The notes under the pieces: generated by a model
Seen by the model: only the letters and a program-made list of their open reading frames with translations
Told to the model about the DNA's origin: nothing
The model's database searches: none
Program-made: the position numbers and the translations under genes
Part shown: one piece after another, positions 33,001 through 34,904 of the stretch
Numbering within the stretch: the first letter of the stretch is position 1
How the letters are laid out: each line of letters opens with the position of its first letter
Origin: an uncultured Victivallales bacterium
GTDB lineage: Bacteria > Verrucomicrobiota > Lentisphaeria > Victivallales > UBA1829
Assembly (NCBI GenBank): GCA_944389445.1
Contig: CALXMJ010000083.1
Location: forward strand, 1-34,904
Direction: 5' to 3'
DNA: 34,904 bases

Positions 33001-34224
33001 GATTTGTCTCGAACAGTACTGATGGAATATCTGCTCGGGAAAGGCCGACTGATCTTCTGTCAGCTGGACCTGGATTCCCGTTTTGGAAAGGATCCCGTGG
33101 CAACCCGGCTGACGGAACGACTGCTCGCCTATGCGGCAAAACCGGAACAGACGGTGCGGAAAAAAGTCGTTTTCATCGGCCAGGAAATGTTGAAAGGAAC
33201 CCTGGAAAGACTTGGCTTCCGATTCCAGAAAATTCCATGGAAGAAGGCCGATGTTCTGATCTCGGCGGATTCGACTCTTGCTCCGGAAGAACTGAATCGT
33301 TTTGTATCCGGCGGAGGAACTCTTCTTTTCCTGGGGAACTCGAACAGACAGTATTGCGCATTCGGGATTCCTGTTCCGGAAAGCACCCTCTGTCGTCTGG
33401 CGGCATATGATCCATCGCCTTACTTGCGCGGGATCGGGAATTCCGACTTCTATCTGAATCCGGCAATGAGTCCTGCACTCTTTCCGGGAAGATACGCATT
33501 TCTCTGCAAAAAAACGGGAAAAGGTACGGTATCCGCATTCTCTCTGCTTCCCGAGCAGTTCCAGGAATACGCTTCCAGGATCAAAATCAAAAGAGTTTTA
33601 TCAGTGCTTCTGACCAATCTTGGAGCAGAAGGAGTGGATGAAATCTCATTCCATACAGACAAAGAATCCGGAATGCTGACGGGACGGAAGGTGGCGTTTC
33701 TTACGGATCCGGAGGAACAGGGGCTTCGAAAAGGCTACCACCTTCCGGAATTTCCTGATTCTACCTGGAAACATATCAAACTGGGATTTGACTGGGAAGG
33801 TCAGGGAATCAACATGAACAATCCCAGATACAAAAATGCCTCTGCTCCGTATGATGGCGATGCCTGGTACCGTGTCCGCGTTTTTATTCCAGGTTCATGG
33901 AAAGGGAAGCCGATCGTGTTCCATGCGGACAGCATTGATGATCTGGACTGGGTCTGGCTTAACGGAATCCCTGTCGGTCATACGGGAATGGAAAATCCGG
34001 AGTACTGGGCGGTTCCGCGAAATTACAGAATACCGGAAAAAGCTATTCGGTTTGGGAAAGAAAATCTTCTTGCCATACGAGTACGCGATCTAAGAGGAAA
34101 TGGAGGTGTTTTGAATGCCGTTTATCTTGCTCCGGAAGGAGCGCCTCCTGCAAAAGACGCCTTGTGGGAGCGTCCACGACGAGAAATCCGGGATTTCGAT
34201 CCCAACTTCTGGAGACAATGGTGA
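30073..34224 (+). CDS. GH2-like multidomain protein lacking the usual acid/base glutamate
   Basis: The 1,383-residue protein has the GH2 order: a sugar-binding jelly roll (about 20-215, WIRRTFFVPETWKDKEISLE), an Ig-like domain (about 215-320), and a TIM barrel from about 330 (DEEIRKILQELKRLHFNGLL). In GH2 the acid/base lies in an N-E pair after HPS..W.L.; here RNHPSLVIWMLNPLL has Asn453-Pro454, so the Glu is missing. A candidate nucleophile, Glu542 or Glu543, remains in KKPLLLEEVALP. Residues from about 1,000 include glutamine-amidotransferase-like beta segments and a C-terminal jelly roll (DAWYRVRVFIPGSWKGKPIV). The start is weak: GTG 30073, no clear ribosome-binding site and no signal peptide. 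It may be non-catalytic or use another acid. Last gene of the LacI operon. Confidence 0.8.
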   Translation: MDWNLHNHFRENLACRERISLNNYWMFQPREESAEEKILASGGKWPSFPDHPEKMGSWYLLKVPGRWDARGAFYMYDFSRKKVDKIGGRTRSAYSQGWIRRTFFVPETWKDKEISLEFSGINRDARLFLNGRRVCDFSLSTKVMISPWLVYGKKNDLTLFVSLKSLPLSPEHSRYKEYCGFRRGDGADWWFNWNPGPGISGNVFLNVRPRNVSLDNLRIVTTTNDKKILAAAELTNRTKQTQIFRLDGRISRQSKTLFQLPGVTVKLAPGSTRSISLSGIWKDAVFWSPEHPNLFRFHLYLRDSQGIPQDELSTRFGFRDIKIQGSDFLLNGKKIHLKFLSSQLRIAEKTDEEIRKILQELKRLHFNGLLYESLDERVLNLCDELGLMVSLRHVFPPLVRGGDYLPGVPNQGIPFAAYLSTKYADARTELESTISEVVRKFRNHPSLVIWMLNPLLCWNPDWINPNRIDEETRQSDVVLASLREEAFLRREDPTRIVIQSMGSNTGAVISCNPYPTFSNQPDEWADWPMRWAEHRKKPLLLEEVALPFVFNFASFHSSSKKRFNSWTEMRQLFYEHAARYFGDPIYSSADASMSDLAWHTLSNGIQKKPDGSSFYPLNPAAEAAHAYWLRRCGLAWRLYDISGIWPFQSHQLYYSNGKGAKRDYAYKDITTPGIKNDYGIPETFTHVNRIFAEQKRIQQPFLAWIAGRPERFTSLEHNYYSGEELIKQLIFSNHHENPVKIHAEYRITEGDRILFSSQWSGEIQSGENFRLPFRWRLPTFSKRNRLSLELTARSGGETSRDTFQFTVFPREKTISTSDVTLYDEYGTTERLLQKMEIPYRKFTTSSAMTGTLVVGNNSFTEQFLSRIPDLKQKLQAGLTLLVMNQNKDTVLGPYLEERRARHVFLKDPQHPILQGIQPEDLLHWRGESDVAEAYPESRTAVHRDRFMHWGQEGTVSSYVLDKPYSGRFRILLDCDADLSRTVLMEYLLGKGRLIFCQLDLDSRFGKDPVATRLTERLLAYAAKPEQTVRKKVVFIGQEMLKGTLERLGFRFQKIPWKKADVLISADSTLAPEELNRFVSGGGTLLFLGNSNRQYCAFGIPVPESTLCRLAAYDPSPYLRGIGNSDFYLNPAMSPALFPGRYAFLCKKTGKGTVSAFSLLPEQFQEYASRIKIKRVLSVLLTNLGAEGVDEISFHTDKESGMLTGRKVAFLTDPEEQGLRKGYHLPEFPDSTWKHIKLGFDWEGQGINMNNPRYKNASAPYDGDAWYRVRVFIPGSWKGKPIVFHADSIDDLDWVWLNGIPVGHTGMENPEYWAVPRNYRIPEKAIRFGKENLLAIRVRDLRGNGGVLNAVYLAPEGAPPAKDALWERPRREIRDFDPNFWRQW

Positions 34225-34240
34225 GTTGAGTACAGTGTAT

Positions 34241-34288
34241 ACGGAATTTTAGACACGATCTTTGAGTCCTGCTAAAATTCCGTTTTTT
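34241..34288 (+). terminator. strong terminator after the GH2-like gene
   Basis: ACGGAATTTTAG (34241-34252) and CTAAAATTCCGT (34272-34283) form a perfect 12-bp stem over a 19-nt loop, followed by six T (34283-34288). It closes the LacI-led operon. Confidence 0.85.
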
Positions 34289-34398
34289 ATTTTCCCGCTG
34301 AAACAGGCTGAAAACTCCATCGCAGGACAGAATGGTCGGAGTATTTTTCAGAACAGGCAGAAAATCTGTTTTTCTGCTCATATCCGAGGGGTACTGGA

Positions 34399-34515
34399 TT
34401 ATGAAACATTTATACCAGGCTTTTGTATCCCATTAAGCCCAAAACTGTGTTCAAAATCATCCGGAGACAGATTGTGCAGTTTGCGATGAGGACGCATGGA
34501 GTTGTAAAAGTTCAT
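34399..34515 (-). pseudogene. IS3-type transposase C-terminal remnant
   Basis: On the minus strand the frame reads MNFYNSMRPHRKLHNLSPDD followed by FEHSFGLNGIQKPGINVS and a stop at 34399. The YN..RPH..L..LSP.DFE pattern is the end of IS3/IS481-group integrase-like transposases. The frame stays open upstream to 34644 but is no longer recognisable. It is in the opposite orientation to the 14.7-kb IS3 remnant and not identical to it. Confidence 0.8.
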
Positions 34516-34669
34516 CCTATGGAAATCCAATCTGGGGGACGAGGCGCCCCTTATTTTAGGGTTGTACAATTTTTTATGAATCTCACGGAGAATTTTTCGA
34601 GATAATGAAATATCCCATCTTAAGGACTTTGAAAAATTCGCCATTTTGTGCTTGAGAGAAAATTACTGA
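34516..34669. other. intergenic DNA, no gene seen
   Basis: The stretch between the IS3 remnant and the orphan C-terminal domain has no recognisable gene, promoter or terminator. It may be decayed transposase sequence, since the minus frame of the remnant continues through part of it. Confidence 0.4.
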
Positions 34670-34900
34670 AAAGCCTCAAAATGCTCCAGGGGCAATATGG
34701 ATCCCTATCTTCTGCGGAAGGGAAAAGCGGAAATCTCTTTGAAGAACTCCGCCAAAGGAGTTGTGCGGATTCGCGCGCTTGATGTCAACGGAGCAGTTCT
34801 CGCCGAGATTCCGTTCCGGGAATCAAAAGGATCAGTAATCTTTACCGCCGATACGGACCAATACGGAGCAATGGCTTATGAACTTCTCCGGATTCCATAA
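34670..34900 (+). pseudogene. orphan C-terminal domain of a secreted glycoside hydrolase (3' fragment)
   Basis: After an in-frame TGA at 34667-34669 the frame is open to TAA at 34898-34900. An ATG at 34697 gives 67 residues. GKAEISLKNSAKGVVRIRAL, DVNGAVLAEIPFRES and YGAMAYELLRIP align with the last 60 residues of the 1,117-residue hydrolase (GSFSLTFRN..., [28 protein letters not shown]), sharing the AEIP-[LF]-R core. It has no catalytic part and is probably the 3' stub of a hydrolase gene broken by the adjacent insertion sequence, or the start of another interrupted locus. Confidence 0.7.
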
Positions 34901-34904
34901 CAGC

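Noticed and set aside
1-34904. tRNA, rRNA, CRISPR arrays or prophage genes
   Set aside because: No cloverleaf, rRNA segment, regularly spaced repeat or structural phage gene was seen on either strand.

Overview
The window looks like a chromosomal stretch of a Lentisphaerota (Victivallis-like) or closely related PVC-group anaerobe. That is inferred from the gene content: stand-alone pseudopilins with an H-X9-DG-like C-terminus, a heparinase II/III protein, GH95, GH10, GH123-like and GH2-like enzymes, a glycyl radical enzyme with its activase, and a regulator at the head of nearly every gene group. No rRNA, tRNA or CRISPR was seen. Base composition changes along the window: the first 9 kb is very GC-rich, 9.5-11.2 kb and 26.9-30 kb are clearly more AT-rich, and the rest is intermediate.

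Layout. (1) 0-4.4 kb: a tightly coupled + strand operon with an RraA-family protein (cut by the window edge), a heparinase II/III-like enzyme, a beta-propeller protein and a hexapeptide acyltransferase. (2) 4.4-9.1 kb: a promoter, a secreted right-handed beta-helix protein, an AraC regulator, then a Gfo/Idh/MocA oxidoreductase and a sugar isomerase/epimerase-like protein, closed by a strong terminator. Together, (1) and (2) resemble uptake-and-breakdown genes for an acidic or uronic-acid-rich glycan. (3) 9.1-14.9 kb: an AraC regulator divergent from an SDR dehydrogenase, a glycyl radical enzyme of the C-x-E dehydratase type and its radical SAM activase. This cassette lies between two copies of an approximately 80-bp hairpin repeat, and IS66 and IS3 remnants adjoin its right end. 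(4) 14.9-18.6 kb: GH95 and GH10-like enzymes, convergent with overlapping 3' ends and both without signal peptides.

(5) 18.6-26.9 kb: a GntR-type regulator divergent from the GH10 gene, followed by a large secreted clan-A glycoside hydrolase, a pseudopilin, an M14 zinc carboxypeptidase and a GH123/DUF4091 protein, closed by a terminator. (6) 26.9-27.5 kb: hairpin-rich DNA and an IS5-type transposase remnant. (7) 27.5-34.3 kb: a LacI regulator with a near-perfect promoter and operator, a pseudopilin, a small secreted protein and a 1,383-residue GH2-like protein that seems to lack the usual acid/base glutamate, closed by a strong terminator. (8) 34.3-34.9 kb: an IS3-type transposase remnant and an orphan C-terminal domain related to the end of the large hydrolase in (5).

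Overall this is an accessory glycan-degradation region assembled from regulator-led modules with decayed insertion sequences at several junctions. The glycyl radical cassette and the two regulator-pseudopilin-hydrolase modules are the parts most likely to hold undescribed biochemistry.
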